64,000 nt of DNA from Parus major (Eukaryota > Chordata > Aves > Passeriformes > Paridae): positions 12,782,620 to 12,846,619 of the forward strand of contig NC_031770.1 of NCBI RefSeq assembly GCF_001522545.3, given 5' to 3'. Position numbers and translations under genes: made by a program. This document shows, piece after piece, positions 1 through 12,715 of the stretch; the stretch's first letter is position 1; each line of letters opens with the position of its first letter. A model generated the notes under the pieces. It saw only the letters and a program-made list of their open reading frames with translations. It was not told where the DNA came from and searched no databases.

Positions 1-3000
1 ACTGAAATCTGAGGAGGTGGACTTGACCACGGCAGGTGGGAAGGACTGAACTGTGGTCTCCCTGGATAAAAGTTTTAAAAATGGAGCTGATATTTAAATC
101 AATGGGATGGGGGACAAAACCATCTTCCATTGGCATTGTTTCAAAGCCTGGGTTAAAGGCAGTGTGGGCTGGTTCATTTGGTGTTGCTTTCAAGATTAGT
201 ACAAGGAATAAAAGTGGGACACTGTTTGTGGAATTGGCTGGAATTTGTGTGTGGGAAAATTCTGAGTTAGTAACATTAAGAAGGAGAAATTTCTGCACAT
301 GTTTGCATGTCTCCTCAGAGCTCCGTGGCTAAAAATCAAACTCACCAAGGGCTTGAAGCACTTCCAGGGTTAGACAGGAGTTGAATAATTTCTCTGGAAG
401 GAGGCTTTGGTCAACTAAATTTACATCCCAGCTGAGCAGCAACCACAATACCAGCTCCCATGAGGTATTTAGGTGCTAAATGCCCTCTGGTTGCTACAGG
501 AGTCAGATGTCAAAGTGCATTTGTGGGTGTCAGCTCCAAAGCTCGTTGTGCTTAGCTCAGCCAAAGAGCATGAGTATTGTCACTGTATGTGAAACAGCAT
601 TCTAGGCTGGATTGTATATCTGTGCTTAGAGCCCACATGCTGTGCATAGTCCTGCCACCAGAAATGTTTAACCCACACACTGTTCTTTTAAAGGAAAATT
701 AATGTTTTCTTTACATAGCAGCAGGGATTTCACAGTTGAAGGCTCAATAATGTATCCTTTAAAAATAGTACTTTGTGCTTCGTCTCCAAACGCTTTTGCT
801 AACACTGGGCTCAGCCAGGCACTCCTCCAGGTATTGAACTCCTCTGCTTATAGAGCAAGCTACAGATATAGGAGCTGCCTGGATCAGTCCCACCCTTATA
901 CCCCTCCTGTGAAGTAAATTATTATCCTCTTGATACAGACAGGGAGACAAATATAGACTGGGTTAGATTTGTAAGATTACAGCGCTAGGGAGCTGCTCAC
1001 AAAATCAAGGCCATATTTCAAAACAGATTGTATTCTTTCACTGAGATCCCAATTTTGCCAGTGCAGTACACTGTGAAAAAGGAATCAGGTAATAGTCTCA
1101 CAGTGATCTGTACTTTACTGAGATTAATATAAATTATTTCTGTCTTTATACTGAGGTGCAAAAATTATTAAACTCATTAAGAACGTAACATTATCAAGAT
1201 CCCAAAGGATAACACACAGATTTTCAAGTGCAAACCTTTAAAATATATTTGTTTCAATAAAAGAAAGGATGTTCTTTCTCTGCAGTTATGTTTTGCTTAT
1301 TATTTTTTAAAAGAAAAAGTATGACATTTAAGAGATTAATGCATCTTCATGACAAAAGTATATTTAGAAGTTGTTTCACAGCAATATTTTTTCTGTAAAG
1401 ATAGAACTCTGTGATCTTTCTGGATGGCATAAAATTTCTGTTGATTGCTATGACTTTCATAAAAGAACAACTCTTAATTCTCAAGCTTTTTTTGAAAATT
1501 TTATGTTTTGAACTCTGATTCAGAGTCTGAACTACTTATTTCTAGAAGTTAAAAATAAATCACACAGCACATTTCTACTTTTCTTATTAATATGAATCAT
1601 AGCTGTTCTACACACAATCATCTTGATTTTCTTGGGACTAAGACCCTCAAGGCGAGCTTGTAAACCCACATATTGATCCTCATTGTGGAAAGGAGTCAAA
1701 ATAAATGCCACTTTCAAATTGAGTAACATCTGAAGAATTATTCTGCTCAGAAATCAAAGGTATGGTCATAGTATGTTAGCTGACTCTTGATCAAGAACCA
1801 TACGATCATTTCTAATATGCAAACCTGTGAAGTTACACTTATTATCTGAAACAATTACCCTAATATCCCAAAAACACTGACCTGGCTCTCACTGGAAGGG
1901 CCTCTCTGCATGCAGTTCATGGGGCTGTGTGGGCAATTCTTTAAGCTGTCTTTCCCCAGCCACATTAGGACAGGGCTCAGACTCATCAAGGGCTCTTCAG
2001 GCTGAAGCTGTGCCCAGACTAGGCTAGACTGAAAATCTATCCTGTTGGAATTCCACATCCAGCCTTTCTGTGTGTGTCTTCCCGGTGGTGTCTGCACACA
2101 GACTGGGATTTGAGAAAAGCCATGTTTCTTTGAGAGCTGCCAGTGAAGTGTGCTGTGGCTGTACTAAGTGTTTCCAAACATAAATGTCCTTATGAGCTTA
2201 GAAACTATACCAGTCTGAACTTAGCTTCACTGTACAGCTGCAGGGGCTTTTTGTGACTTTGCTGGCCAGTATAAAATCTCATCCTGTGTCTTGCTGCCAG
2301 TGGTGGCCAACAGGAGGTGCCTGGGGATTGAAATTTTCTAGAGACACCTCCTGCTTTACACTCTTGACAAGAATTTGCAGCTTGGGGACCTCTCCAGAGA
2401 GATTTAGATAAAACTGTGTGTTTAGCAGCCCAACTGGAATTCTTGTCTGTGATTTTATACAGCATCCCCTTGAGATCATGTAAATGGTTTGCATTCATAT
2501 CATCCTATAGAAAGGGTTTCCAGCAGTTTAACTACATATTCAATGAGGATTCACACACTTTCTTCAGTGTGAACTTGCTTCCTGGGAGTTTCAGTTACTG
2601 AACTGTAGTTAATCTATTGGGAAAGAAAATAAACAAAAAGTTTTTGGGGATATTTATGGGTTTACATGCCTCTGTCACATATTTGATCTTTGCCAGGCTG
2701 AAGAGTCCAGGTCTGCACATTAATTTTTATATGGGCAATACTCCACATGCATGATCTTCATTCTATTAACTTTTGTCAGTTCTGTCTGCTTGAGATCAGG
2801 CAAATAAAACTTCATATGAAGTATCTGGGTGCAAGCTACATTTAAACAGTCTTTCAGCACCTCCTGCAATTCCTGGCAGCTGTTCCATCCTGAATAATTT
2901 ACTATTTGTAAATAGTCATACCTCACCTCTCATGGATAGGCATTCCTAAGTTGCTTATAAAGGTGATGAACAGCTTTCTGACCATTTACTGAACATTTGC

Positions 3001-5555
3001 CTTCTTTTTCTTGTCTTTCACCCAATTATATACCCATGCAAATGTCTTTCTCCTTATGCTGTCCTTTTTTTCTTAAGGACATTAGGTGAAGGCCAAAGCC
3101 CTTATGAAAAAGCAATAGTCAAGCCCATATTAATACCCCTCTCAACTTCTAGAAGGTGTAGATTTGTGAGAGTGGACTGTTCATCACAAAAGCCACATGG
3201 CTCTGTCTCAGTACCAGGGAAAATGGTCCAAATCAGAATTAAATAAAAATTAACTTCTAACATAAAACCAATCAAACGCAGACTTTTGATGTGGAGAAAG
3301 AACAAAAGAACAGAACAGAACAAGTAATATGACTGGAGGAGTGTCCTTCAGCAGAGACAGTGGAAATTGTAGAGGAATGAGAAGAATTTCATAAGGAAGC
3401 AGAAGTAGCAGACAAGAACATTTTACTTGAAGTAAATAAACACATATTATCCCACATAATCCCATACATCAACTACTGAGCACAATGCTCAATAAGCAGA
3501 ACATCTCAATGGGAACAAACCTAAATAACAGTATCAATTTTTGCCAAGCCTCCATCAGAAGTGAACAATACATATATTTTCAAATGAGTGGAGGAAAATC
3601 AAACAAATGACAACTTCATACTCTTCAATGCTATTGTTGCATCTGACACACTTTTCTAAGTGTCATTGATTTTAAGATAGTTGGTGGCAGCAAAAATAAG
3701 GCTTAGAAGTCCTTTTACTGTGGGTTTAGCAGTGTGAACAGGGAGAAAGAAAAAGAAGAGGCACATTATAGAAGTATAAGGAGATATATTTGACAAGTAA
3801 AAATAAACTGTGGGATTCATTGCTGCATGAGGCAAAATGTCTGTGATGGCCTTGAATTACTAAATGGTGCATCCCAAAACAAGGGGAAGGAAATAATATG
3901 GCCAAGGTAATAAAGATATTTGACATCAATTTGCAATATTATAAAACTGATTAACTGCAGTGGGAATTGTTTTTTGAGCAACTGTTCCCTGGATGGAGCA
4001 GAACATGGTGGGGTCCACTTTTATTTGAAGACTACAAAGTAATAAATAAGAAATGCTTAAAAAGTTTTCATTTTTCAAACCCTAACTTAAACCCCCTAAA
4101 TTATAGAAGAAGCTAGGCTATGCAATGTTTGTTCAATCAGCTAGTTGTCTGCAATATTTATGAGTTTCATGGGAATAACAGTAAATGCCAGAAATAAATG
4201 TATGCCCTCCTGGCCAAATCACAGTGACTTATCTTCTCATATGTCCTTTTTAGTGATATAAGGTTTAAAATGTTTTAAAATGCATTTAGAGAATTCTTTG
4301 TTAAAAAAAATATGGGTGTCCCAAAACTGGTATTTTCAAAAGATTTTGGAATAATGTAATATGCTAAAATGTCTGGGAATGGCTATGCATCATTGTAAGG
4401 ATCAGTCTGGCTTATTCATCTTCCAGACACTCTTTGAATGTGCACAATGAAGCCAAATCCAGAATTCTGATTTCATTGTACCTGCTCTCTGACTTCAGAG
4501 GAAGACCTTCCTAAGGATGATCACAGGATTAGCTGAGCGATACAAGTAAGAGCTAAAACAGGTTTTCTTCCTGTTAAACAATTTTTGTATGACTCAGAAG
4601 CAAGACAAAGAATGAACAGAATATAGGAACTTAAGAGCACATTCTGTGTGATGTAAGATGTCTTAACTTGGATTGCTTTCACAGGAAACTTGCTTAGGAA
4701 TTGCAGAGATCCTTTTAGAAATTCTTTGCTAGGAAAAAAAAAACCCTGAAAAAAAAATCCCTGTCAATATGTGTGTAAATCCTGATTTTTCAACTTTACA
4801 TAAGAGTGAGTTACCAGAACTTCCTTGAAGTTTATCGTACTTTGATCTTTATTCATTGATGTATGAGAGTTTGAAAGATGTACAAAGAGAACAATTTCAC
4901 TGCAACAATGATGAAAATAGGAGATACATTTTAAGGGCCAGATTATATAAGAAAGTAGCCAAAACACCCACTATTTTAATATTAAAACAAGTGTAACTTT
5001 TCCTTTCTGTGATTGCTTTGTGAGGAACAAAATTTCATGTTTGTGCTAGCTGAGAATGTTTGGATATTTCCCTGCCCAAATCTGCACTATCTGTGCTGCT
5101 ATGAGCCAGTCATTTATCCTGTATCTTGAGAACACTTCCAAATTTTTTCACTGTATGTTAAAAACGTGATCTGTGTCAATGATTAACAGAAGAGGCAGTC
5201 ATGGAAGGCTTGTCCTGTCCTTAAAACATTGTCAGAATATGCTCACCTATCCAAATTGCTTTGCAAGTCAGGCTGATCAGAACCTGCCACAGCTCAGCTG
5301 ACAGGTGCTCAATGGCATCAACTTGATGGCTTGGGACCCCCAATGGCAGTCCTGCTCTTTGCACCCAGAAAATGCATTCAGGTCGTGGTTCTTGGGTATA
5401 TGAATTTATGAAGTACTCATCTTGATGAACATCGAGGTCTTCAAGCCTCCTCCCCCCTCACTGCAATGGAGCACAGCCCTGTGCAGGGAACCCTCACCAG
5501 CATCTCTCATTTTCCCAAAGCAGCTTTAAAGAACTTGTCGAGTTCCACAGCTGCA
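1..5555. other. Unassigned A+T-rich non-coding stretch
   Basis: I see no gene, RNA gene or recognisable transposon here. All open frames are under 100 codons, lack known domains and are crossed by stops in every alternative frame. Small poly(A) runs occur near 4733-4757. The part from about 1855 to 2420 is somewhat richer in G+C than its surroundings but matches no repeat I recognise. The stretch is probably intergenic or intronic single-copy DNA. Confidence 0.6.
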
Positions 5556-5559
5556 GGAT

Positions 5560-5880
5560 GGTGTCCAGAAAAGCTAGAGTTATCAGGAACTGGCATGGGA
5601 CACCGACAAGATGAGCTTCTGCTCAGGAAAGCATTTATTCAGCACAGAAACAAACTCAGATCCAGAGACAGAGAGCCCTGAATAGAGGCAGGATGATGGG
5701 TTTTGAGGGACAGAACCAGGGTGGAGTTCAGGGTCAGGGACCACTGGGAACACAGAAAGGGAGAAACCCCAGGGGGCTCAAACCCAATCAGAACTCCCTG
5801 GGCTGCCCCCCAGGAGGGGTCTGGGGTGGGGCAACTCATCCAGGGCTCACATGGCCCTACCCCCAAAGCAAAAATTCAGG
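5560..5880 (-). mobile_element. Probable solitary endogenous-retrovirus LTR, minus strand
   Basis: Read on the minus strand, this G+C-richer block has the order expected of a retroviral LTR. A U3-like stretch contains an ATTGG (inverted CCAAT) box opposite plus-strand 5784-5789. A TATA-like 'tctattca' follows near 5682-5690, and a polyadenylation signal AATAAA lies opposite 5634-5639. Downstream is a short G/T-containing U5-like stretch with a CpG near 5603. The spacing of about 45 bases from TATA-like box to AATAAA implies a short R region. No gag, pol or env remains on either side, so if this is an LTR it is a solo one left by recombination. I could not find a convincing target-site duplication, so both ends are approximate and the U5 end could reach about 5480. 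The alternative is a G+C-rich unique block. The family is not assigned. Confidence 0.5.
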
Positions 5881-7009
5881 ATTGACACCAGCCTTTACAG
5901 CCACACCTCCCCTTTAACAATGCTTATCTGAAACTACATCTTTGCCTCCCAGAGGCACCTCACAACAAGAACCCACCTGTCCTTGGACTCAGTGTGTCAG
6001 GTTGTGGGAGGACATTGCCATTCCTGTACCTTTCCTCCCCTCTGCAGACTGCTTGCCCTTTCCACCTCAGCTCCCAGCAGAGAAGGATGCACTCCAGTTA
6101 TCTGCAGTATTATTTAAATGCAAAACCTGTATTCCTGGTGAACTCTCCAAAACAGATTGACAGCATGGTAGCCCTAACAGTTCTGTCTTACAGAAATCAT
6201 TCTCATCTCTCAGAATGTTTTTACAGTATTTCTTGTAATGTCATCTTAAACCTCTGCTTTAAAAAAAAAAGAAAAGGTTTTTGGGGAAAAATCCCGCAGC
6301 AAAAATAGAAAATTCTAAAATGTTTTATGACAACAGTTTAAAATGAAACTATTTCAGCATTAAAAATCCATTAAAAGTTAAATGAAACCTCCCAACACAA
6401 AGACAAATATCTAGGGATTCAATTACTGAAACTGCTTGCAATCGACTTATTTAAGTGGAAGATTCTTTTTTCAAGCTTACAAGAAAAAAGAACTCTTGAA
6501 ACAAAGTAAAGAAGCCAATGTCAAAGTTTCTGTACATCATAAAGCAATAAAGAAATTTATTATGATATTAACATATAAAACAGAAATTAACTATGTTTTT
6601 CAAAGTGTTCCTTAAAAAGAAATGGAAAAAAATGGTCTGATGATATGTTCTTAGGTCTCTGATTAAAAATTGCAGTGTTCCATAGTTTCAGAATAATAAA
6701 TTGAGTTGGAAAGTTGGTTGTCATGTCCTATGCTTGTGCTTCTGGACCTAAGCCCATTCAGAATTAGAAATGGAGAATATTTCCTAAAATTTGCCAGATC
6801 TGAAAATAGTTTTGAATTTAGGCTTATCTGACTTAAAAGCAAAGTATCTAGGTCCTTCTTTCCTTCCTAAATAAAATTAAATGGATAGAAATATTCAGTG
6901 TTTACTTATATTGATCCAGAACAGATTAAAATAGATCACAGTGGGAATCTGTTTAAGCTCTCTGTTACAAGAGGTCCGGAGTTCAAAGACTTTTCATTGC
7001 TATACATTT

Positions 7010-7035
7010 ACTAAGGAAATAATAATTTCCTTAGT
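7010..7035. repeat. Perfect 11-bp inverted repeat with 4-base loop
   Basis: The arms ACTAAGGAAAT (7010-7020) and ATTTCCTTAGT (7025-7035) are exact reverse complements around the loop AATA. The pairing stops at the next base on each side. The sequence could form a cruciform or a small RNA hairpin, but no flanking transposon ends are visible and no function is known. Confidence 0.85.
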
Positions 7036-7074
7036 GCATTGTTCTGTACTTGATGATGATTTCTTTAGCTAGGG

Positions 7075-7108
7075 AAAAAAATAAAAATAAAAATAAAAAT
7101 AAAAAAAA
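7075..7108. repeat. Microsatellite (AAAAT)n
   Basis: About five near-perfect AAAAT/ATAAA pentamers run into an A-rich end followed by 'cccc'. This is a typical A-rich pentanucleotide repeat. It could have grown from an old poly(A) tail, but no retroposon body is recognisable next to it. Confidence 0.9.
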
Positions 7109-8559
7109 CCCCACTTTTATTCCAGAATGTTGATTCTCTTAGGAAAGCTTTTAAACTGATATTTTTAATCCTTCTAATAAAACAGAAAAAAATAAAATAC
7201 AGCAACTCTTCTCATCACTGATTAATCTAGCATGTGTATAATCCTGGTAAGAATTGTTCTTTTCCTGCTTTATATAACCTGGGTACATTCCTCTCCTTTG
7301 TTTGGAGGTGGACATTTTCAGCTCAGGAAGATGACTGTAAGTAGCATGTCTGGACTTCTGCAAATTGCAGGCAGACTGGGCACTTCATCTCAGCTGTCTA
7401 GGGCTTGAACAAAAGCACACACTGATTTAAACTTCCTAAGTGGTCAAAAATCCTCCACTTAACCTGGTAAAATCTTCCTGTGATGAAGTGCTGCCTAACT
7501 ATCAGTGTTGTGTCCTTGAGAGGTGTTCAGAGCCAGCACTTGGCACAAAATGCAGAGGTGGTCTTCATGACATATGCTAGACAAGCTAATAATAACATTT
7601 TTATTCAGCTCAGAAGAATCAGTTTCAAAATGTCTAATTTACATAGTTGACTAAGTGGGGCTGGATTTTTCTTTTTTTGACTCTCTATATGTACAAGGAA
7701 GCCAAATGTAGAAAACCAGAAGGTTATTAGAAGAGTTTGAAATGGAAGATAATTATTGACAGGAGAGGAGGATTATGAATTCCTGGCAAAGACCTACCTT
7801 TCTGTCTGTAAAATAGGCACATCTCTGGTGTCACACAGCAGAGAAGGAGGGAAGGGGAAAAAAAAAAAAAACCAGCTGCAAAGAAGGCACAGTTTTGAGA
7901 AAGGCAGAAAAAAGAGTAATTGCCATGTTAAATAGCAAATTTGGGCATGCCTGCTGAAAGGAATTTGAGTTCAAATGGGTGAGACTGAAGGAAAGCTCTG
8001 AGTTCATATATATCTGACACAAATTAGCAATAAGCTATTTATTCTTTCTGCTCCTGTCACCTTTGGGTAATAACAACCTTTTACAGGGAAGTAATGATTA
8101 AACTCATCGTGACCAGATTTAACCCACTGAACAAGAAATCAGAAAATGAATCCACTCTTGTGACCAAAGTCAAGAATGACCAGTGGTACAAAATTAACCC
8201 AGTCTTAATGATATTTGAGAAATGTAATTTCATGTTCCACCTCAGCTGGTTTGCCTTGCCTTGTTATAGTTCTTTAGAATCATTAATATTATTTTTGAAG
8301 AGGAAAAAGCCCTTCAGTGAATTGAAGAGAAAGTTTGGTCTCATCCAAAATTCCTAAAGTTGGTAATCTTTAATGAAATGTCTGAATTATGTGGACATCA
8401 CTATTAAATGATAGGATAATTGGTTTTTTTATGGTGTCTAGTGTTGGTCCCTGGAAAGGTTGGAGTCGTGTTTTAAACACACGAAAGGAAAGCTGACATG
8501 GGTTTAGATGAACCAGGGCAAATTAGGCAGATAATGCCTGACCAGACTTTTGCTTCCTG

Positions 8560-9344
8560 TGCTGAGGTGGCTGAGGCTGTATAGAGGAGGGCAGTGGCTG
8601 TTCTGTGCTGAAGCAATGCCTTTGACACAGTCTCCCACAAGCTTTTCACAAAGGAGCCTATGAAGTTCAATAAAAATCACCGTGGAGTCCTGGATCTGGG
8701 ACGAAATAATCCCGGGTACCAGCACAGAATGGGCTTCATCCGGCTAAGGAAAGGCTCCACCTCTGCAGAAACTGATCAGGAGGTCCTCGTGGGCAACAAG
8801 TTATGGGTCATCAGCACAGCCTGGCATCAGAGGCATTCCTGAATGTATTAGTAAGAAATGTAGATGTTTTTTGTTTCCCTGAGTAAATTGCAAATGCAAT
8901 TGCAAGTGTAGGTGGCTTTGAGGACAGCTAACTACTTCAGTCCTTAGCCAGGTAAAGGAAAGCACAATTTAACAATTGTGAGGCTTCAGGTGGAATCCTG
9001 TGTCTGATTTTGGCTTTCCCTGTACAAGAAGGGTATTGTTGAGATGCTGAAGGGAGTCCAGGAGGCCAACAGGATAGTCAGGAGCCTGAAACACAATGGA
9101 AAGGAGGAAAAGCTGGATGAGCTGGACTTGCTCAGACTTAAAAAGAAAATGTTTCAATGAGGCCTTACTGGCTGTTGACAACTCCTGTTACCCTGGAGGC
9201 TGTGGAATCACCATCCCTGGAGATGTGCAAGACTTCTCTGGGCATGACTCTGTGTAACCTAATCTAATTAAACCTTCTTTGAGCAGGAGTTTGGACTAGG
9301 TGACTTCTTGAGGTCCCTTCCAGCCTAAATTTTTCCATGATTTG
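8560..9344 (+). mobile_element. Degenerate CR1 LINE copy (partial reverse-transcriptase ORF plus 3' end)
   Basis: This is a dead, 5'-truncated CR1 non-LTR retrotransposon. The translated motif AFDTVSH, typical of the CR1 reverse transcriptase, lies at 8618-8638. In the same frame, only about 20 bases later, comes a second CR1 pol block: KFNKNHRGVLDLGRNNP, read from the ATG at 8660. In intact elements these blocks are hundreds of bases apart, so a large in-frame internal deletion is likely. Downstream, 8990-9075 matches the CR1 stretch 'tgtacaagaagg...gagatgctg...gagtcc'. The copy ends with the CR1 3' signature 'tttggactaggtgac...' followed by 'aggtcccttccagcct' (9287-9330). Stops and frameshifts prevent any product. 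CR1 normally moves by target-primed reverse transcription of its conserved 3' end, and 5' truncation as seen here is the usual outcome. The family assignment is firm; the subfamily is not attempted. Confidence 0.9.
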
Positions 9345-12300
9345 AAATCCTCAAGGCTGCTTTGAGGATAATGAGCAGGTCTAAGTGTTTATTCAAAAGC
9401 TCTCATAGACCTTGTGCAGGGAATAAAAGCAAAGTGATGTAAAATACTTTGTCAAACTAGATCACAGCATATATGAATAAGGGTGGGATGTATTAAAATT
9501 GTAATTTTGACTTTGTAGGCTAGATGTGCTTTTAATATGAGTGTGTGTGTGTGTGAACTGAAGCAAATGAAGAGCAGCTGACTTCTTAAAGTTGTTTTTA
9601 GCTTCGTATTAAGCCTCTTGTGTTTACTTTTAGAAGTGAATATGGGTAATTCTTGTTACTTTTAGATTAGTTTCATTTACCTAGTCTGCTTATTCACCTC
9701 TACAGCTACATAAAGAGGAAATTTAAGGAACCTTACTCAGTCTGAAATGCACATCATTTACTTGCAATTATCCACCCAGCATTGTGAATTAACCCACCTT
9801 TATCATTCTCTTTTATGTATTAATCGGTTACTGAATAATTTCAAGCCAGTTAAATTGCTTGACCCTCTTCAGTTTTCCCAGTCCACTTTCTTGCCTTCTT
9901 CTGTGCTTCAGAACTTCCTACCTTCTGTTGAACTGGCAATTAATCATAACAACTCTGTTGGCAAGCAGTTGCTTGCTCTTTATAGAACACACCGTATGTC
10001 TCTTGCTCACAGTTCTCTATAGTTTTTGGATATGATAAAAATAAAGCTGGTCTGCAAATAGCTGAGATTTTTAGCTAGGAGCTGCTTTTGGAGTTCTCTG
10101 TGTGACAGAAGCAGAGTATTTTGTGTGTCAAAAAAGATTATGCTATTACAGGGAGAAGCATGAACAATACCTTTATAATTTCTTTATCAGTAAGAATAGA
10201 CCCCATACAGTCACAGAGTTTTGACTCAGATTTCCTCAGATATTTCAGCAATGTCTCCCATCTGAAACAGGACTGACTAACAGCCTGGAGCCAGAGCAGA
10301 AGTGCTGCTCAAAATGGAGTTCAGCATGTGTTTTTGTTGTGTATTCAAACCTGAGGGGAGGCAGAAAGGCTTCAGCCTGAGCTTAAATCCATAAATCAAA
10401 GAAAGCATTTATATATACTTTGAATGGAAGACTGAATGGCTTTCCAAACTGCAAAGGAAATACTTGGAACAGATTCTGGTTGCCAAGCTTGGTGTATGTA
10501 GCCTTGTGCCTAAAGTGTGATTCTTTGGGGTTTTTTGGAGGTAGAGGAGATGTGTTTGACCAAATGTAGCTCAAGTGGTAGTTTGAGAGTTGAGGCATTA
10601 GTGGCCTAGGCAATGGCATCATGATCCCTGCACTGAATCATTGTAATAAATCCAAGACTTCTCTTGGTTCAGACATCAGTGTCATGGCTCAGCTGCAGTA
10701 GGCAGAGTCGATTGTTTTGAGGACAACTGACCACTTATCTTCAATCATTTGCACTTGCCCTTCTTTCTGTGACAACATACGACAATTCTGAAAGGAGCAT
10801 TAATAATCATCTGAAATATATATTAATATTTTTAGTACAACAGTCAGATAGAACATCTTTTTAAGGTCTGGAGAGTAATTCAAAGTTTCTAATTTTTTTT
10901 TTCGTAACTGAAATCTATTGTTTCACTGAAAGAATCTGCACTACTTTGAACTCTGGGAAGGAATACACAGAAGGATAAAATCCAGAGTCATGTGGCATAA
11001 ACAGCAAACCAACAAGAAGAGTCCATGAGGAATTATTTTTGCCAACATAATATTTCTGGTTCTTTTTGTTTAAAACAAAACAACCAACACAGCCCCAAAA
11101 ACAAACCACAAAGTATTCTTATGTGCTAAATTTCATCACACTAGCACATTGAAACACACAGAACCTCTGCAAGTCAGACTTGCCTAAGGCCCTTTCCTGA
11201 ATAGCAGTTTTAGCAATATTCTGACATGCAGCACTGCACCTCGTGGTGCTTTGGGTGGTTTAATGCTGAGCAGCAGCTGATTATTTTTGGCTCTGAGCAG
11301 TGCTGAGTCATAACAGAAAGAGTAAGAAATGCAGGCACACACGATCTCCATGAGCATCACCCTCACTCAGGATCAGCCAGGCACATCGAAAAGCAAGAAA
11401 CAGCAGGGCCAAGGGGCTTCCCCAGCTTTCCTCTTCCTCATTGGGGAAATCAGCAGAAGTAGTTGTGGAACAAATCCTATGTCCTCAGTGATATAGATAG
11501 TTTTTTGAGCTTTACTTGGAGGTACATATATATCAAAAGAGAAAAAAGATAGATTAGGGGTTGCATGCTGCAGGAGTCTGAGGAAATAGTGATTTCCTGA
11601 ACCCATTGGTGGCAGGAATAAAACAGTTTTTTCTTGTGCTTTACTTTCATTACCTCAGATATGCATGTTTTGTGTAGAGGATCTGACTGACTTCCAGCTT
11701 CTCTTCTTCTTCTTTTGGAAACTTTCTGCTTAAAAATCTCCCTTGCTTAATCTTTGTAAATTGTTCTTCATCCAGTTTGAACGTTCTGAGAGGTCTGCAA
11801 GAACAGGACAAGGAACTGGTTTTGCAATTCTATTATTGTATCCGGTTTTCTGTCTTTGCTATGTTTAGTGTGAAGAAATTATACCCTCTTTTAAATTAAA
11901 AATAGTCAAAATATGCCACTGTGCTCCCATTTGAGTCACAAGATAGATATTTCAGTAGCATGTTTGGTTCAGGATTATATGAGCCTGTTCTTTGTCTCCT
12001 GAGGGTGCTGAGATGCTGTCAGCATAAAAAATCCTCATTCTACTTTGAGATGACCAAGTCTCCATCAGTGATTTTCCTGTTTAGCCTAATGGTATGGTTG
12101 TTTGAAAAGATGTAGGAATTTTAGTGGATGTACCACAGAGGAAAAAATACTGAATTTCTCAGTTTTCTTGCTAATCAAAACAAGCTTACATTTCTGTCTT
12201 ATATTTACTACCATCAAGTAGTGAAATGTTCCCTACCTATTTTGACTTATATGTAATATCTTTATGAATTTGTGAGTACTTCAAATTAAAAAAGCCTGAA

Positions 12301-12604
12301 ACAAGAGTATTGCCTCAGCCAGGAGGGTTTTAAATTTGCATGTTTGTTCTTAGTGCAGGGAGAAAGAAGACAGACCATAGAGAACACTTTGTATCTATTT
12401 GTCATCTGCTTGTCTAGTCTGGCTTTTTGATTTTTTGTTAGCTTTGTCCTTTAGTTAGAGATAATTTCCAGGCAATTTCAAGGCATCTTTTGAATATGTA
12501 AATATTTAGCTCAAAGCCCTGGAGGGTAAAATAGGCCAACAGAAAGCACATTTTTACAGAGTGTCCAGAGTGATTGCAGAGTTCCCCTTAGAAGGGAAGG
12601 TATC
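9345..12604. other. Unassigned non-coding stretch
   Basis: This is A+T-rich sequence with one short GT microsatellite (9541-9555). No coding exon, RNA gene or repeat family is recognised. The open frames at 9747-10022, 10383-10622 and 11373-11606 are short and featureless. The sequence around 11220-11300 is slightly richer in G+C and has several AGCAGC/GCTGAG words, but I cannot place it. Confidence 0.6.
9541..9555. repeat. Microsatellite (GT)n, short
   Basis: This is an uninterrupted GT dinucleotide run of about seven units, just downstream of the degenerate CR1 copy. It is short and may be only weakly polymorphic. Confidence 0.85.
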
Positions 12605-12715
12605 TGGAAGTGGTCCTTGGCAAGAAGCTCTGGGTGGCTCTTGCTTGAGCAGGAGGCTTGGACCAGGTGGATCCACAGGTCACTTCCAGCCTCAACTATT
12701 CTTTGGGGTTCTGTG
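12605..12715 (+). mobile_element. CR1 LINE 3'-end fragment
   Basis: About 110 bases correspond to the extreme 3' end of CR1. They carry 'ctctgggtggctcttgctt' and 'gagcaggaggcttggacc', followed by 'ggtcacttccagcctcaac' and a decayed 'ttctgtg' tail. Only the 3' untranslated end is present, which is the usual result of strong 5' truncation on insertion. The orientation is plus. The copy is diverged and has no coding capacity. Confidence 0.85.

Larger units (their letters stand above)
5881..8559. other. Unassigned non-coding stretch with an AAAAT microsatellite and a short hairpin
   Basis: The first 200 bases continue the G+C-richer character of the preceding LTR candidate, with pyrimidine-rich sequence near 6020-6075. 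The rest is A+T-rich. It contains the pentanucleotide repeat at 7075-7108 and the perfect hairpin at 7010-7035, both listed separately. No gene is recognisable. The open frames at 5994-6308 and 8094-8357 have no known domain and no support as exons. Confidence 0.6.
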
